From positions 62,001-126,000 of the forward strand of contig WGNX01000010.1 in NCBI GenBank assembly GCA_016124335.1: 64,000 nucleotides of DNA, read 5' to 3'. The notes beneath the pieces were generated by a model. That model made no database searches, had not been told where the DNA came from, and worked only from the letters and a program-made list of their open reading frames with translations. Each line of letters starts with the position of its first letter. The first letter of the stretch is position 1. The DNA comes from Alphaproteobacteria bacterium. Its GTDB lineage: Bacteria > Pseudomonadota > Alphaproteobacteria > CACIAM-22H2. Shown piece by piece: positions 18,469-28,353 of this stretch. The position numbers were made by a program, and so were the translations under genes.

Positions 18469-20046
18469 ATGTCCGCCATCCGCATTCGCCGCGCGCTCAT
18501 CTCCGTTTCCGACAAGACCGGCCTTCTCGACCTCGGCAGGGCGCTTGCCCGCCACGGGGTGGAAATCCTTTCGACCGGCGGATCGGCCAAGGCGCTGGCC
18601 GATGCCGGAATTCCAGTGAAGGAAGTGGGTGCGCACACGGGCTTTCCCGAGATCATGGACGGGCGCGTGAAGACGCTGCATCCGGCGATCCATGGCGGCA
18701 TCCTCGGCCGGCGCGATTCCAAGGACCACATGGGCGCCATGGAAACCCACAAGATCGCGCCCATCGATCTCGTCGTCGTCAATCTCTACCCGTTCGCAGC
18801 GACTGTCGCGAAGGGTGCGGATTTCGACACCTGCATCGAGAACATCGATATCGGCGGCCCGGCAATGATCCGCTCGTCGGCGAAGAACCACGAATTCGTC
18901 GCCGTGATGGTCGAGCCCGCGCAATATGCCGAGCTGCTGGCCGAGATGGACGCCAACGGCGGTGCAACTTCGCTCGACCTTCGTCGGCGCTATGCCGCCG
19001 CGGCCTACGCACACACGGGCGCCTATGACGCGATGATCTCAAGCTGGTTCGCCGGCCAGCTCGGCGAGCGCTATCCCGAACGCCTGAACGTGACGCTGAA
19101 GCGCCAGCAGGCACTGCGCTACGGCGAGAACCCGCACCAGGATGCGGCCTTCTACGTCGATGGCTCGAACCGCCCGGGCGTGGCGACAGCGCGCCAGTTC
19201 CAGGGCAAGGAGCTTTCCTACAACAACCTCAACGACACCGACGCCGCCTTCGAGGCGGTCGCCGAATTCGACCTGCCCGCCTGCGTGATCGTGAAGCACG
19301 CCAATCCGTGTGGCGTGGCGCTGGGCTCGGGCCTGCACGATGCCTATCTGAAGGCGCTTGCCTGCGACCCGGTTTCCGCTTTCGGCGGCATCGTCGCGGT
19401 CAACCGTCCGCTCGATGCGGCCACGGCCGCCGAGATCGCGAAGATCTTCGTCGAGGTGATCGTGGCGCCCGACGCCGACGATGCTGCCAAGACCGTGCTC
19501 GCCGCCAAGAAGAACCTGCGCCTGCTGCTGACCGGCGCCATGCCCGATCCGCTGGCGCTGGGCACGACGTTCAAGACCGTCGCGGGCGGCATGCTCGTCC
19601 AGGCGCGCGATGCCGGCCGCGTGATGCCCGCCGACCTCAAGGTCGTCACGAAGCGCCAGCCCACGAAGGCGGAGATGGACGACATGCTCTTCGCCTTCCG
19701 CGTGGCCAAGCACGTGAAGTCGAACGCGATCGTCTACGCGAAGGGGGCCGCGACCGTGGGCATCGGTGCCGGCCAGATGAGCCGTGTCGATTCCTCGCGC
19801 ATCGCCGCGACGAAGGCCGAGGAAGCCGCCAAGGCCGCCGGTGAGGCACAGAGCCGGTGCATCGGCTCGGTCGTCGCGTCCGATGCGTTCTTCCCCTTTG
19901 CCGACGGGTTGCTTGCCGCCGCAGCAGCAGGGGCGACCGCCGTGATCCAGCCCGGCGGCTCGATGCGCGACAACGAAGTGATCGCGGCCGCCGACGAAAA
20001 GGGTCTGGCGATGGTGATGACGGGCTTGCGCCACTTCCGGCACTAA
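18469..20046 (+). CDS. purH: bifunctional AICAR formyltransferase/IMP cyclohydrolase
   Basis: A 525-residue protein, the usual PurH length. Residues 1-200 are the MGS-like IMP cyclohydrolase domain ([43 protein letters not shown]). The rest is the AICAR transformylase domain with [13 protein letters not shown] and [11 protein letters not shown], which carries the catalytic Lys-His pair. It performs the last two steps of de novo IMP synthesis in the cytoplasm. The ATG at 18469 has a GGAG box 5 bases before it; the frame runs open upstream but the MGS domain begins here. The next gene follows after 11 bp. Confidence 0.97.
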   Translation: MSAIRIRRALISVSDKTGLLDLGRALARHGVEILSTGGSAKALADAGIPVKEVGAHTGFPEIMDGRVKTLHPAIHGGILGRRDSKDHMGAMETHKIAPIDLVVVNLYPFAATVAKGADFDTCIENIDIGGPAMIRSSAKNHEFVAVMVEPAQYAELLAEMDANGGATSLDLRRRYAAAAYAHTGAYDAMISSWFAGQLGERYPERLNVTLKRQQALRYGENPHQDAAFYVDGSNRPGVATARQFQGKELSYNNLNDTDAAFEAVAEFDLPACVIVKHANPCGVALGSGLHDAYLKALACDPVSAFGGIVAVNRPLDAATAAEIAKIFVEVIVAPDADDAAKTVLAAKKNLRLLLTGAMPDPLALGTTFKTVAGGMLVQARDAGRVMPADLKVVTKRQPTKAEMDDMLFAFRVAKHVKSNAIVYAKGAATVGIGAGQMSRVDSSRIAATKAEEAAKAAGEAQSRCIGSVVASDAFFPFADGLLAAAAAGATAVIQPGGSMRDNEVIAAADEKGLAMVMTGLRHFRH

Positions 20047-20057
20047 CCCGAAAAATC

Positions 20058-21059
20058 GTGCACGACCACAGAAACAGGACCATTGACTATCTGAAGGGTG
20101 TCGCAATCCTGCTTGTGACGTTCGGCCACTGCATCCAATATTTTGAGTACGCGAACCAGTCGTTTTGGACCGATCCTGCCTTCAAATCAGTCTATATGTT
20201 CCACATGCCATTCTTCATGGCGCTGAGTGGATTTGCCGCCGGCCAATCCAAGCCTGCCTCCGTCGGTACGCGCATACGCCGCCGGTCGGTTGCGCTGCTG
20301 CTGCCGTGCTTCACATGGGCACTGATATATGCACTCCTCTCGTCAACCTTCGGTCACGGAATGGAATCGTTCGGCGAACTGATTGCGAGACATTCGACAG
20401 CACTCTGGTTCCTCATCTGCCTGTTTGCTTCCTGGCTCGTCGTCCTAATTCTTGAGGAGCTTAAGTGGGACAGAATCGAAGTCCTTGCGATGGCGAGCGT
20501 CACGATATTGGTGATTCCTGATTTTTCGATTATGGCGTTTTTCAAATACACTTTTCCGTTCTATTGCATCGGCCGCGAAGCTTTCCGTCGCGGTTGGCGG
20601 CCGGGCGCCCCGCCGAAGATCGCCGAGGTCGTTGTGATGCTCGCATTCGTGGCAGTCTTTCTTGCGTCGCTCGTGGTGTGGAACGACCGGTCGTACGTCT
20701 ATGTATCGGGATCGAACATCACAGCGGGAAACCTAGAGAACATCGCCTTACGATTTGTCGCCGGACTCGGCGGGACTGGTGCGGCGGCAATCCTGATCGG
20801 CTATTTGGCTCGTTTCTTTCCGTCCCGGTTCGTCGAACGGCTCGGCCAAGGCAGTATTTATATCTATGTACTGCAGATCTTCATGTTTAGCGTCGTTTAC
20901 CGATTAATCCCCGGTCCGATGGATATGCCGGGTGCAACGATCGCAATTGCAGTCTCCGCGGTGCTTGTCGCGGGGGCGCTGGAAGCGGTTGGAAGTCTGG
21001 CCACATATTGCTGGCTTCTGTCGATCTGCCTATTCGGGCGTACGGGACGTCCGGCCTAA
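20058..21059 (+). CDS. acyltransferase family 3 membrane protein
   Basis: A 333-residue protein from a GTG, with the opening RTIDYLKGVAILLVTFGHC typical of acyltransferase-3 proteins (R..D.l.g.AillV..gH, with the catalytic His in FGHC). FHMPFFMALSGFAAG is the second conserved helix. About ten membrane segments follow. Members O-acylate sugars of surface polymers or small molecules using an acyl donor from the cytoplasm. It is richer in A/T than purH, only 11 bp upstream, which hints at a later insertion. The 3' end overlaps the convergent methyltransferase by 30 bp. Confidence 0.85.
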   Translation: MHDHRNRTIDYLKGVAILLVTFGHCIQYFEYANQSFWTDPAFKSVYMFHMPFFMALSGFAAGQSKPASVGTRIRRRSVALLLPCFTWALIYALLSSTFGHGMESFGELIARHSTALWFLICLFASWLVVLILEELKWDRIEVLAMASVTILVIPDFSIMAFFKYTFPFYCIGREAFRRGWRPGAPPKIAEVVVMLAFVAVFLASLVVWNDRSYVYVSGSNITAGNLENIALRFVAGLGGTGAAAILIGYLARFFPSRFVERLGQGSIYIYVLQIFMFSVVYRLIPGPMDMPGATIAIAVSAVLVAGALEAVGSLATYCWLLSICLFGRTGRPA

Positions 21060-21989
21060 TATCGCCGCGAACTGGTCGCCGCATCCGGCGGCGTTCAGCT
21101 TCTTGGCTTGCGCATCCCAAGCCGCGATCTGCGTCGCGTCGAACAGCGGCGTCTTTTTCGAATGCGCGCGTGGATCGTTCATCGCGATGCCGCGCCGGTA
21201 CTGCTCAGAACCCCAGAACTGGAACGCGTCGGAGTCGTCGTCGATCCGCTCGATCTTCAGGCCTTGCGCTTCGGCAAGGCGCCGGAACCCGTCGCGGCTG
21301 AACAGGAACAGGTGGCGCGGCGGGTCGAGCTGCACCCAGTCGGTGCCGTAGGTCTCCCACGCCTGCGACGAGCAGGTCGGCACGCGGATCAGCATCCGGC
21401 CGTCGGCCGCAAGCAAGGTGCGTGCGGCGGCAAGGGCGGCATGCGGGTCGGGCAGATGCTCGAAGCTGTGATGGAACATCACGAGCCGGTAGCTGCCGCT
21501 CACGTCTTCGAGCCGCGCGCGGCGGGCGATCGCGATGCCGTCCATCGAAACGTCGGCGTCCAGATGCGGGTCGATCCCTTCCGCGCGCGAGAAGCCGAAT
21601 TGCCGCAGGCGCGCAACGCGCGCACCTTTGCCGCAGCCCACATCGAGGATCGGATCGTCCTTGGCGATGCCAAGTTCGCCCAGAAGGCGCATCTCGGGAT
21701 TGGGTTTGAGCGCATGACACGCCCACCCGAGCAACCCGCCGTCGCGCGAATAGGCCCATGCCGCCGCAAGCCGCCGTTTCAGGCTCGGCCGCTTCGGCAA
21801 GGCACCCTCGAGACTGTAATAGCCGGCCGGATAGTGACGCGCGAGATCGGCCGGGATCGTGGCGATCTGCAGCGTGCCGCACACGGCGCATTCGAAATAG
21901 CCGAATTGCTCACGCGAGCCATACATCATCTCGCGCGCGACGTGGCGTTTTCCGGCATCCCCGCCGCAGACTCGGCACTTCGCTTCCAT
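21030..21989 (-). CDS. zinc-ribbon class I SAM methyltransferase
   Basis: A 319-residue protein. The N-terminus has two CxxC pairs (CRVCGG and FECAVCG), a small zinc-binding module seen in methyltransferases of sugar and natural product clusters. The catalytic domain has ILDVGCGKGARVARLRQFG (motif I), AEGIDPH, and FHHSFEHLPDPHAAL, the usual post-I pattern, then GRMLIRVPTCSSQAW. It could modify a sugar of the surface glycan. It ends inside the 3' end of the acyltransferase gene. The substrate is unknown. Confidence 0.82.
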   Translation of the reverse strand: MEAKCRVCGGDAGKRHVAREMMYGSREQFGYFECAVCGTLQIATIPADLARHYPAGYYSLEGALPKRPSLKRRLAAAWAYSRDGGLLGWACHALKPNPEMRLLGELGIAKDDPILDVGCGKGARVARLRQFGFSRAEGIDPHLDADVSMDGIAIARRARLEDVSGSYRLVMFHHSFEHLPDPHAALAAARTLLAADGRMLIRVPTCSSQAWETYGTDWVQLDPPRHLFLFSRDGFRRLAEAQGLKIERIDDDSDAFQFWGSEQYRRGIAMNDPRAHSKKTPLFDATQIAAWDAQAKKLNAAGCGDQFAAILGRTSRTPE

Positions 21990-21994
21990 TGCCG

Positions 21995-23263
21995 CTATCT
22001 AGCCGCTTCGCCCGTCTTGCGCCACAGGAGTGCGAGACCGACGAGGAAGAAGGGCAGGATCGTCGCCATGCCCGCGCGCTGGCTGTCGAAGGCGTAGGTC
22101 ACGGTGCCCAGCACCGCCGGCCCGATGAAAGCCGTGATCCGGCCCGACAGCGCGAACAGGCCGAAGACCTGCGTGCGGTGCGCCTCCGGCGCGATGCGCG
22201 CGGCAAGCGAACGGCTTGCCGCCTGCACCGGCCCGAAGAACGGTCCGATCATCACGCCGAGGATCCAGAACAGCGTCTTGGATTCGACGAGGAGCAGGGC
22301 CGCGCCGATCGCCGTCAGGCAAAGGAGCCCGATGGCGATCGTCCGCCGGGAACCCAGATGATCATCGATCCACGCAAACCCGAAGGCGCCGATCCCGGCC
22401 GTGAGGTTGAGCGCGATGCCGAACAGGATCACCTCGTCAAGCGCCATGCCGAACGTGCCGGCCGCGTAGATCGCGCCGAAAGCGAAAAGCGTCGTCAGGC
22501 CGTCGGTGTAGATCATGTTGGCGGCAAGAAACCATGCGATGTCGCGACGCGCGCGCAGGAACGACACGGTGCCGCGAAGATCGGCAAGGCCGTGGCGCAG
22601 CGCCTCGGCCGGCACCATGCGCGATCCGCTTTCGCGCAGCACGAACAGGACCGGAAGCGCGAAGACGGCCCACCACAACGCCGTGAACGGCCCGACGATG
22701 CGTATATGCTCGGCCGCTTCGCGCGACAGCCCGAAGGGCGGCGAGGGATTTTGCACGAAACCGACCAGCAGGATCGCCAGACAAATGATCCCGCCGACAT
22801 AGCCGAGCCCCCATCCCCAGCCCGACACGCGACCGAGCTTTTCAGGCGGGGCCACTTTCGGCAGCAACGCGTTGTAGAAGACCGTCGCGACCTCGAAGGC
22901 CACCGTCGCGGCGGCGAACGCCACGAGGGCCAGCGTCGTATCGGCCGGATCCGGCCGCACGCGCCACAGCACCGCACAGGCGATGACGGCAAAAGCCGTG
23001 AAAACCGCAAGCCACGGCTTCTGCCGGCCGCCATGGTCGGCGACGGCACCAACCAACGGCGCGATGATCGCGATGCAGAATCCGGCGATGGCCGTCGCGT
23101 GGCCCCACATCGCCGTGCCGGTCACCGGGTCAGGGGCGACGGCCTGCGTGAAATAGGTTGCGAAAACGAACGTCGTGATGACGGCCGGGAAGGCCGATGA
23201 GGCCCAATCGTAAAGGCACCACGCGAAGATCGTACGCGGATTTGCGCCTTCCGCCGCCGTCAC
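21995..23263 (-). CDS. UMF1-family MFS transporter
   Basis: A 422-residue protein with about twelve membrane segments. The opening WCLYDWASSAFPAVITTFVF is the signature of the UMF1 (BtlA/Atg22-like) branch of the major facilitator superfamily, and VADHGGRQKPWL is the loop 2-3 motif. The start is a GTG at 23263 overlapping the stop of the dehydrogenase gene as GTGA, so it is translationally coupled to NAD-GDH. The longer open frame upstream lies inside that gene and is not used. A role in amino-acid or small-solute export is suggested by the pairing; the substrate is not known. Confidence 0.85.
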   Translation of the reverse strand: MTAAEGANPRTIFAWCLYDWASSAFPAVITTFVFATYFTQAVAPDPVTGTAMWGHATAIAGFCIAIIAPLVGAVADHGGRQKPWLAVFTAFAVIACAVLWRVRPDPADTTLALVAFAAATVAFEVATVFYNALLPKVAPPEKLGRVSGWGWGLGYVGGIICLAILLVGFVQNPSPPFGLSREAAEHIRIVGPFTALWWAVFALPVLFVLRESGSRMVPAEALRHGLADLRGTVSFLRARRDIAWFLAANMIYTDGLTTLFAFGAIYAAGTFGMALDEVILFGIALNLTAGIGAFGFAWIDDHLGSRRTIAIGLLCLTAIGAALLLVESKTLFWILGVMIGPFFGPVQAASRSLAARIAPEAHRTQVFGLFALSGRITAFIGPAVLGTVTYAFDSQRAGMATILPFFLVGLALLWRKTGEAAR

Positions 23264-26200
23264 CCGGCCACCAGTGCGCGCAATTCCCGACCCGCGACCG
23301 TAAGCGCGGCCAGATCGGCGGCGGCACTCGTGCGCAGTTCCACGACAAGGCCCTCGAACCGCGCCAGCGCCGCGGCGCGTGCCGCCAGATACGCGCCGGC
23401 AGCATCGCCCTCCGCACCGTGGGCCGCAAGCGCGCGAGCTGAAAGATCGGCCTGCTGGGCGTAGAGATCGTCCACAGTCGCAGCGACCGCACGCGCCTGC
23501 CAGGGATTCTGCACGGGGATCTTGGCGGCCGTATCGCGCAGCCAGTCGAAGCCCAACCTTGCGCCGAATGCGAAATAACAGCGCGCGACCGATGCGAGGG
23601 GTGCGTCCGCCATCTGCGCGATCCGGACAAGGTCCAGCCCGGCACGCAGGTCGGCAAGAAGCGCCACCTCGCCGGCAAGCTCGGCCGGCACGCCCGCTTC
23701 GACCAGCCGGTCGCGCCGCACGGCGAAAGCGGCGCGGCGCTCCTCGTCGAGCGCGTCGGCGATCGCGCGCTTGAGTTCGCCGATCCCGCCGCCGAACGTC
23801 GCCAGAGCCGCGGCGATTTCGATGCTGCCCGGCGCATGACGCAGCAGCCATGTGGTGGCGTGGTCAAGGATCGCCATCGTCTCGCGCAACATCGCGTACT
23901 GCACGTCCGCCGGCACCTTGTTGTCGAGCGTTTCGACCGTGCCCCAGATCTCGCGCAGACCGAACACCTGCCGCGCGACGATATAGGCGCGCGCGACCTC
24001 GGCCGGCGATGCCCCGCAGCGCTCGCCCAGTTCGTGCACGAAGGCGATGCCCGCCCGGTTGACGATGGAGTTCGTCGCGATCGTCGCGATGATTTCACGC
24101 CGCAGGCGGTGGCGGAGGATGGCGTCCTTCTGGTCACGGCGCAGTTCGCGCGGGAAGTACTTCACCAGATCGTCGACGAGATATGGATCATCCGGCAGAT
24201 CGCCGGCCAGAAGTTCGTCGTAGAGCGCCATCTTCGCGTAGGCGAGCATCACGGCAAGCTCGGGCCGCGTCAGGCCGCGACCGGCCGCAACGCGGGTCGC
24301 CAGCTCGTCGTCGTCGGGCAGGAACTCGATCGTTCGGCTGAGCCGACCGGTCTTTTCCTGCGCGCGCATGAGCCGTGCGATGCGGTCGACGCCCGCAGCA
24401 CCTTCGCGTTCGGCAAGCGTCAAGGCCTGGGTCTGGAGATAGTTGTCGCGCAGGACCTGGAGGCCGAGCTCGTCCGTCATCCGCGCCAGCAGCGCGTCGC
24501 GCTGCTTGAGCGTCATGTCGCCGCGCACGATCACGTCGCCGAGCAGCACCTTGATGTTGACCTCGTGGTCGGAGGTGTCGACACCGGCCGAATTGTCGAT
24601 CGCGTCGGTGTTGATGCGCCCGCCCTTGCCGCCGGCTCCCGACAGCGCATATTCGATGCGCCCACGCTGCGTGCAGCCGAGATTGGCGCCCTCGCCGACC
24701 ACCCGCGCGCGCACTTCGCTGCCGTTGACGCGGATCGCGTCGTTGGCACGATCGCCCGCGTCGGCATTCGTCTCGTTCGCCGCCTTGATGTAGTTGCCGA
24801 TGCCGCCGAACCAGAGCAGGTCGACCTCGGCCTTCAGCACCGCCTTCATCAGTTCGAACGGCGTCAGGCTGTCGGCGGAAATGCCGAAGCGCGATTTCAT
24901 CTGCGGCGAAATCTTGATCGACTTCGCCTTTCGGTCAAAAACGCCGCCGCCCGCCGAAATGAGCTTGGTGTCGTAGTCCGCCCACGACGAGCGCGCCAGC
25001 TTGAACAGGCGCTGGCGTTCGGCGAAGGCCGCCGCCGCATCCGGTTCGGGATCAATGAAGATGTGCCGGTGATCGAAGGCGCCGACGAGGTGCGTGTGCG
25101 GCGAACGCAGCAGGCCGTTGCCGAATACGTCGCCGGACATGTCGCCCACGCCCACGCAGGTGTGCGCCTCGCTCTGCGTGTCGAGGCCCAGTTCGCGGAA
25201 GTGCCGCTTGACCGCCTCCCACGCCCCGCGCGCGGTGATGCCCATGCCCTTGTGGTCGTAGCCCGCCGACCCGCCGGAAGCGAACGCATCGCCCAGCCAG
25301 TGGCCGTATTCGCCCGAGATCGCGTTGGCGATGTCGGAGAACGTCGCCGTACCCTTGTCGGCCGCGACGACGAGATAGGGATCGTCGCCATCGCGGCGAT
25401 GGACGTTCTTCGGCGGGACGATTCCCGACGGCGCGATGTTGTCGGTGATGTCGAGCAGCCCGCGCATCATCGTCTGGTAGCAGGCGATGCCCTCGGCCTG
25501 GAACGCTTCGCGGCCGGCCTCGGGAGCCGGCGGGCGCTTCACGAAGAAGCCGCCCTTCGAACCGACCGGGACGATGACGGCGTTCTTGACCATCTGCGCC
25601 TTGATGAGGCCCAGGATCTCGGTGCGGAAATCCTCGCGCCGGTCCGACCAGCGGATGCCGCCGCGCGCGACCTTGCCGCCGCGCAGGTGCACGGCCTCCA
25701 CCCGCGTCGAATAGACCCAGATTTCGACGAGCGGGCGCGGCAGCGGCAGTTCGTCGACCTTCTGGCTGTCGAACTTGATCGAGAGGTAGCTCTTCGGCTT
25801 GCCGTCGGCGCCGGGTTGGAAATAGTTCGTGCGCAGCGCGCACTGCACCAGATTGAGAAACCGGCGCAGGATGCGGTCCTCGTCAAGATTCGCGACGTCG
25901 TCGAGCATATGGCCGATCTCGACCGCCAGCCCGCCCTCCTTCACGTCGCGGTCCTTGGCAATGGCCGGATCGTGGCAGACGAGGAAATAGTCGACGAGCT
26001 TGCGCGCGATCTTCGGATATCGGGCGAGCGTATCTTCCATATAGGCCTGGCTGAACGTGATGCCGGCCTGGCGCAGATAGGCGGCAAGCGCGCGCAGGAC
26101 CGTCACCTCGCGGATCGACATGGCCGCGGCAAGGACAAGTCGGTTGAACCCGTCGGAAGCCGCATCGCCCGACCAGACGGCGGCGAACGCTTCCTCGAAC

Positions 26201-28128
26201 AACGGTTTCACCTTGCCGAGGTCGATTTCGCGCACTTCACGCGCCACCGTCGTCAGGTCGTGCATGTAGACCTCGCCGGCGGATTTCGCCGCCGCCGCGT
26301 CGAGCGGCTGGATGCGGAACGGGTCTTCCGTCATCACCTTGAGGCCCATGCTCTCCAGCATCGGCAGCACGTCGGACAAGGGGACAGGCGAATCGCGATG
26401 GAAGACGCGCAAGCGCAGCTCGTTTTCCGCCGCCTCGACCGGACGGTAGAGATTGAGTGCGAGCGACGTTTCGCCCGCGAGCGTGGATTCGACCGCCGTG
26501 ATATCGGCCACCGCCTGTTCGGGTGTGAAATGCTCGCGGTACGACGCCGGAAACGCCGCCTGATAGCGGCGCAAGCGCGCCAGGCCCCGCTCCTCGCCTT
26601 CCGCCGCCACAAGCGCGTCCTTGAGCCGTTCGGCGAAGCCGCGCCCGGCCTCGACCAGCTCGGCCTCGACATCCTCGGCCCGCACGTCCGGTACGGCACC
26701 GGGCGTCAGACCGACGATGAAGTGGCAACGCACGAGCGCGCTGTCGTCGGCCAGCAGCACGTAGAAGGCCGATTTGCGGCCCGAATAGGCGCGCGCAAGG
26801 ATCGTATGGAACCGCTCGCGCAGCTCGGTGTTGAACCGGTCGCGCGGAACGTAGACAAGCGCGGATATGAAACGGTCGAACGCGTCACGACGCAGGAACA
26901 GCGCGATGCGCTGGCGCTCCTGCAACCGGATGATACCCAGCGAGATGTCGTAAAGCTCGTCGACGGTGCTCTGGAAAAGTTCCTCGCGCGGGTGCGTTTC
27001 GAGGATGTGCTGGAGCGCCTTCGCGTTGTGCCCATCGGGCGGGAAATTGGCACGCGCGACGACAGCGGCGACCTTGTCGCGCAGCAGCGGGATCTCGCGC
27101 GGGCGCTGCATATAGGCGGTCGACGTGAACAGGCCGAGAAAGACCTTCTCGCCGACCACGATGCCTTCGGCGTCGTAGATCTTGACCCCGATCGCGTCGA
27201 GATAGGCCGTGCGATGCACGGTCGAGCGGCGATTGGCCTTGGCCACGCGCAGCACGTCGGGTGCACGCACGAAGTGCTGGAGAGCCGCCGGCAGTTCGGC
27301 GACGCGGCGCAGCACATCGAAGATGACGAATTCGGGATTGCGCGCGAGGCCAAGCCCGCGCGACTCGTTCACGACACTGCGGAACGTCGTTCCTTCGCCG
27401 AGATAGGCATATTCGCGATAGCCAAGGAACGTGAAATTGTCGGCCGCGAGCCACGAAAGGAAACTGCGCGCGGTGGCGATCTCGCTTTCCGGCCGCGCTG
27501 CCGGCGGCGCCTTCTCGAGACCGTCGATCACCTCGTGCAGACGGCCCAGCATCTGCTTCCAGTCGGCGACGCACGCGCGGACATCGGCGAGCACGCCCTC
27601 GATCCCGGCGCGGATCGAATCGAGTTGCGCCTGATCGCCCTGCGCGTCGATTTCGATGTGCATGAAGCTTTCACGGCCGCCGGCGTCGGCCAATGCCGTC
27701 GCCGAACCGCCGGCATCGCGCGAAACAGGCACGACCGGATGGATGACGAGGTGGACCGAAAGCTCGCGCCGGTTGATTTCGGCCGTGATCGAATCGACGA
27801 GAAACGGCATGTCGTCGTTGACGATCTCGACCACCGTGTGGGTCGATGCCCAACCATGTTCGGCAAGCCGTGGATTGTAGACCCGCACCTTCGCCGTTCC
27901 CGGCTTGCGCGTCCGCCCGAACGACCACAGTGCGATTGCCGCACCGTAAAGGTCGTCGTTGGCGCGCTCGGCAAGGTCATCGACCGCGACGTTTGCGTAG
28001 AAGCGGCGGATGAACGCCTCCGCCGTATCGGCACTTGCGATGGCCCCGCCGGCCTGCAGGCGCTGGCGGGCAAGTGCCGCAAGCCGATCGAGAATTTCGG
28101 ACTTCCGAGCTTCGTCGCGTTTGGACAT
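23260..28128 (-). CDS. gdh: NAD-specific glutamate dehydrogenase, large (about 180 kDa) type
   Basis: A 1622-residue protein, the normal size of the bacterial large-type NAD-GDH (GDH2 class). It opens with MSKRDEARKSEILDRLAALA and an N-terminal regulatory region (ACT-like, NDDMPFLVDSITAEI), followed by the catalytic domain with VPVGSKGGFFVKRPP and GVGDMSGDVFGNGLL, both highly conserved in this class. It converts glutamate to 2-oxoglutarate and ammonium. The ATG at 28128 was taken because upstream residues in frame lack similarity. It is coupled by GTGA overlap to the UMF1 transporter. The enzyme fits with the PII/Amt nitrogen genes further right. Confidence 0.95.
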   Translation of the reverse strand: MSKRDEARKSEILDRLAALARQRLQAGGAIASADTAEAFIRRFYANVAVDDLAERANDDLYGAAIALWSFGRTRKPGTAKVRVYNPRLAEHGWASTHTVVEIVNDDMPFLVDSITAEINRRELSVHLVIHPVVPVSRDAGGSATALADAGGRESFMHIEIDAQGDQAQLDSIRAGIEGVLADVRACVADWKQMLGRLHEVIDGLEKAPPAARPESEIATARSFLSWLAADNFTFLGYREYAYLGEGTTFRSVVNESRGLGLARNPEFVIFDVLRRVAELPAALQHFVRAPDVLRVAKANRRSTVHRTAYLDAIGVKIYDAEGIVVGEKVFLGLFTSTAYMQRPREIPLLRDKVAAVVARANFPPDGHNAKALQHILETHPREELFQSTVDELYDISLGIIRLQERQRIALFLRRDAFDRFISALVYVPRDRFNTELRERFHTILARAYSGRKSAFYVLLADDSALVRCHFIVGLTPGAVPDVRAEDVEAELVEAGRGFAERLKDALVAAEGEERGLARLRRYQAAFPASYREHFTPEQAVADITAVESTLAGETSLALNLYRPVEAAENELRLRVFHRDSPVPLSDVLPMLESMGLKVMTEDPFRIQPLDAAAAKSAGEVYMHDLTTVAREVREIDLGKVKPLFEEAFAAVWSGDAASDGFNRLVLAAAMSIREVTVLRALAAYLRQAGITFSQAYMEDTLARYPKIARKLVDYFLVCHDPAIAKDRDVKEGGLAVEIGHMLDDVANLDEDRILRRFLNLVQCALRTNYFQPGADGKPKSYLSIKFDSQKVDELPLPRPLVEIWVYSTRVEAVHLRGGKVARGGIRWSDRREDFRTEILGLIKAQMVKNAVIVPVGSKGGFFVKRPPAPEAGREAFQAEGIACYQTMMRGLLDITDNIAPSGIVPPKNVHRRDGDDPYLVVAADKGTATFSDIANAISGEYGHWLGDAFASGGSAGYDHKGMGITARGAWEAVKRHFRELGLDTQSEAHTCVGVGDMSGDVFGNGLLRSPHTHLVGAFDHRHIFIDPEPDAAAAFAERQRLFKLARSSWADYDTKLISAGGGVFDRKAKSIKISPQMKSRFGISADSLTPFELMKAVLKAEVDLLWFGGIGNYIKAANETNADAGDRANDAIRVNGSEVRARVVGEGANLGCTQRGRIEYALSGAGGKGGRINTDAIDNSAGVDTSDHEVNIKVLLGDVIVRGDMTLKQRDALLARMTDELGLQVLRDNYLQTQALTLAEREGAAGVDRIARLMRAQEKTGRLSRTIEFLPDDDELATRVAAGRGLTRPELAVMLAYAKMALYDELLAGDLPDDPYLVDDLVKYFPRELRRDQKDAILRHRLRREIIATIATNSIVNRAGIAFVHELGERCGASPAEVARAYIVARQVFGLREIWGTVETLDNKVPADVQYAMLRETMAILDHATTWLLRHAPGSIEIAAALATFGGGIGELKRAIADALDEERRAAFAVRRDRLVEAGVPAELAGEVALLADLRAGLDLVRIAQMADAPLASVARCYFAFGARLGFDWLRDTAAKIPVQNPWQARAVAATVDDLYAQQADLSARALAAHGAEGDAAGAYLAARAAALARFEGLVVELRTSAAADLAALTVAGRELRALVAG

Positions 28129-28353
28129 GAAGGCCCTCCCGTACGGCCATGCCGGCGACCAACAATAGCGCCGCTTGCAGCCGTGCCAACACCCCAATCT
28201 TGCAGCGCTTTTCGCGTCTTACCTGTTGCAGTCGCGTGTCGCGTCGGGCATGGTCCGGTAATATGCGGTAACAAATCGAACCCATCCAAAGGAATAAAGC
28301 CCGCGCCGGTAGCGTTACCCGGGACATCCCGGCGGCCGAACTGTCCTTGTCCC
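28129..28353. promoter_or_regulatory. divergent promoter region between NAD-GDH and an FkbM methyltransferase
   Basis: A 225-bp gap holding the promoters of the leftward dehydrogenase gene and the rightward surface cassette. The middle (about 28255-28300) is AT-richer (GGTAATATGCGGTAACAAAT), and a small GC hairpin CCGGG-ACAT-CCCGG lies just before the rightward start. No specific operator is recognised. Confidence 0.35.

Noticed and set aside
23836-28353. Open reading frame of more than 4 kb on the + strand, antisense to NAD-GDH and joined in frame to the FkbM gene
   Set aside because: The translated part opposite NAD-GDH is Arg/His/Asp-rich with no domain or periodic hydrophobicity. It arises because the high-GC codon bias of the dehydrogenase leaves few stops in that antisense frame.
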